IMG/VR virus record: IMGVR_UViG_3300033141_003121
Span: 1 to 27,275 of that record
Direction: 5' to 3' (one strand)
DNA from: a virus
Length of the DNA stretch: 27,275 bases
This document shows positions 26,524 through 27,275 of this stretch, one piece after another; position 1 is the stretch's first letter, and each line of letters begins with the position of its first letter. The translations under genes and the position numbers were made by a program. The notes under the pieces were generated by a model. It was not told where the DNA came from and ran no database searches. It was given only the letters and a program-made list of their open reading frames with translations.

Positions 26524-27275
26524 ACATAGTTTTCTACGCAGCCAATAAGAATAGGGAAGGATTACTGGCGTCGGCTTTTGTGGGGGGCGTTGTGATGAAC
26601 GGTGATAATGCCACCATTAAGATGATAGCGGATTATGAATCACCAGAAAATGATACTGATGTTGCAGTGGTTATCGGTGTTAAAGGCAAAAGTCGGCAAA
26701 TAATAGATGATCATAGGGCGGTTGGTAAAAATATAATTTATATCGATAAGGGGTATTTTAGGATTAGGAATCTAACCCCGGATGGGCTTAGTAGATCATT
26801 GTATTACAAAGTTAGTCTCAATGATTTTCAGTCATTGGATTATTTAATGGATTTAAATGCCCCCAGTGATAGATGGGACAAATTAAGCAAAGATCACGGG
26901 TTGAAATTAAAACCACGGAGAGAGGGGGGCACTAATACTATTTGGTTGGGACCATCTCAGAAATATTGTAATTTCCATAAATTAGGGGATGCCACTGAAT
27001 TTTCAAAGGGATGCATCCAGACACTCATGGAGTATACCAATACTAAAATTGTTTATAGACCTAAACACAGTTGGAAGGATGCAGTACCTATTAAGGGAAC
27101 TGAATTTTCCAGGCCCCCTATTAAAATAGAAAGTGAATTCAATAATGCGTATGCATTAGCCACACATGGTAGTAACACATCTGCCGAGGCAATACTTCAT
27201 GGCGTACCGGTGATTGCATTTGGTCCCGCGATAACCAGACCGATAGCTATAACTGACAGAAGGGAATTTTATAAG
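26520..27275 (+). CDS. Glycosyltransferase-like protein, paralogue 3 of 3, 3' partial
   Basis: A reading frame opening at GTG 26520 (GTGA overlap with the previous stop) continues for 252 codons to the window end without a stop. It contains NTIWLGPSQKYCNFHKLG, EYTNTKIVYRPKHSWKDA, NNAYALATHGSNTSAEAILHG and VPVIAFGPAITRPIA. These align with the two preceding proteins: RPKP/VPKP against RPKH, and SKAAIESLIAGVPV against SNTSAEAILHGVPV, with the Glu kept. It has a longer N-terminal region (MNIVFYAANKNREGLLASAF). This makes a tandem family of three in the second modification cluster. The 3' end and any later genes lie outside the window. Confidence 0.65.
   Translation, partial: MNIVFYAANKNREGLLASAFVGGVVMNGDNATIKMIADYESPENDTDVAVVIGVKGKSRQIIDDHRAVGKNIIYIDKGYFRIRNLTPDGLSRSLYYKVSLNDFQSLDYLMDLNAPSDRWDKLSKDHGLKLKPRREGGTNTIWLGPSQKYCNFHKLGDATEFSKGCIQTLMEYTNTKIVYRPKHSWKDAVPIKGTEFSRPPIKIESEFNNAYALATHGSNTSAEAILHGVPVIAFGPAITRPIAITDRREFYK

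Overview
This window is one continuous late (virion) gene block of a tailed double-stranded DNA phage (Caudoviricetes), free or integrated. All 33 genes lie on the + strand. Most overlap or nearly touch by ATGA, GTGA, TGATG or TAATG junctions, and the longest intergenic gap is 69 bases. A small secreted protein ending in a YadA-type outer-membrane anchor points to a Gram-negative host. The modest G+C content and the fibre-protein families resemble those of phages from water and marine metagenomes; that last point is inference from memory. No terminase, portal, tape measure, tail tube, endolysin, replication gene, integrase, tRNA, CRISPR array or insertion sequence was seen. Both ends cut a gene: a prohead protease on the left and a glycosyltransferase-like gene on the right.

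Layout. 1-3148 is the head-shell module: prohead protease, scaffold (with a perfect internal Shine-Dalgarno and start), capsid decoration protein and major capsid protein, closed by a terminator-like hairpin. 3196-5459 holds small genes: three unknown, probably virion-associated proteins, an XhlA-like membrane protein, the head-tail adaptor, a YadA-anchor protein and a single-pass membrane protein. 5463-13273 is a run of large beta-rich virion or fibre proteins plus two small proteins. After a gap with a candidate promoter, 13343-15417 encodes a methyltransferase and a sulfotransferase-DUF115 fusion. 15419-16934 holds a small virion protein, a FliA-like sigma factor and a Crp/Fnr-like regulator. 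16931-22702 resumes virion proteins, including a locally GC-rich fibre gene and a 972-residue protein made of about 34 copies of a 24-residue unit followed by eleven 9-residue units. 22705-23794 is the rest of the neck: head closure, HK97 gp10-like tail completion and tail terminator. 23767-27275 is a second modification cluster: DUF115 protein, methyltransferase and three tandem paralogues resembling glycosyltransferases.

How it may work together. Protease, scaffold, decoration and capsid proteins build the procapsid; adaptor, closure, completion and terminator proteins build the neck. In most tailed phages these neck genes are adjacent, but here about 17.8 kb of fibres, regulators and modification enzymes separates the adaptor from the closure gene. 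The sigma factor and Crp-like protein suggest the phage adjusts late transcription from inside its own structural operon. The two DUF115/methyltransferase pairs, with sulfotransferase and glycosyltransferase-like proteins, suggest glycan decoration of the virion or remodelling of the host surface late in infection. These functional links are inferences. The most unusual elements are the duplicated DUF115/methyltransferase modules, the sulfotransferase-DUF115 fusion, the sigma plus Crp pair, the anchor-only YadA protein and the long repeat protein.
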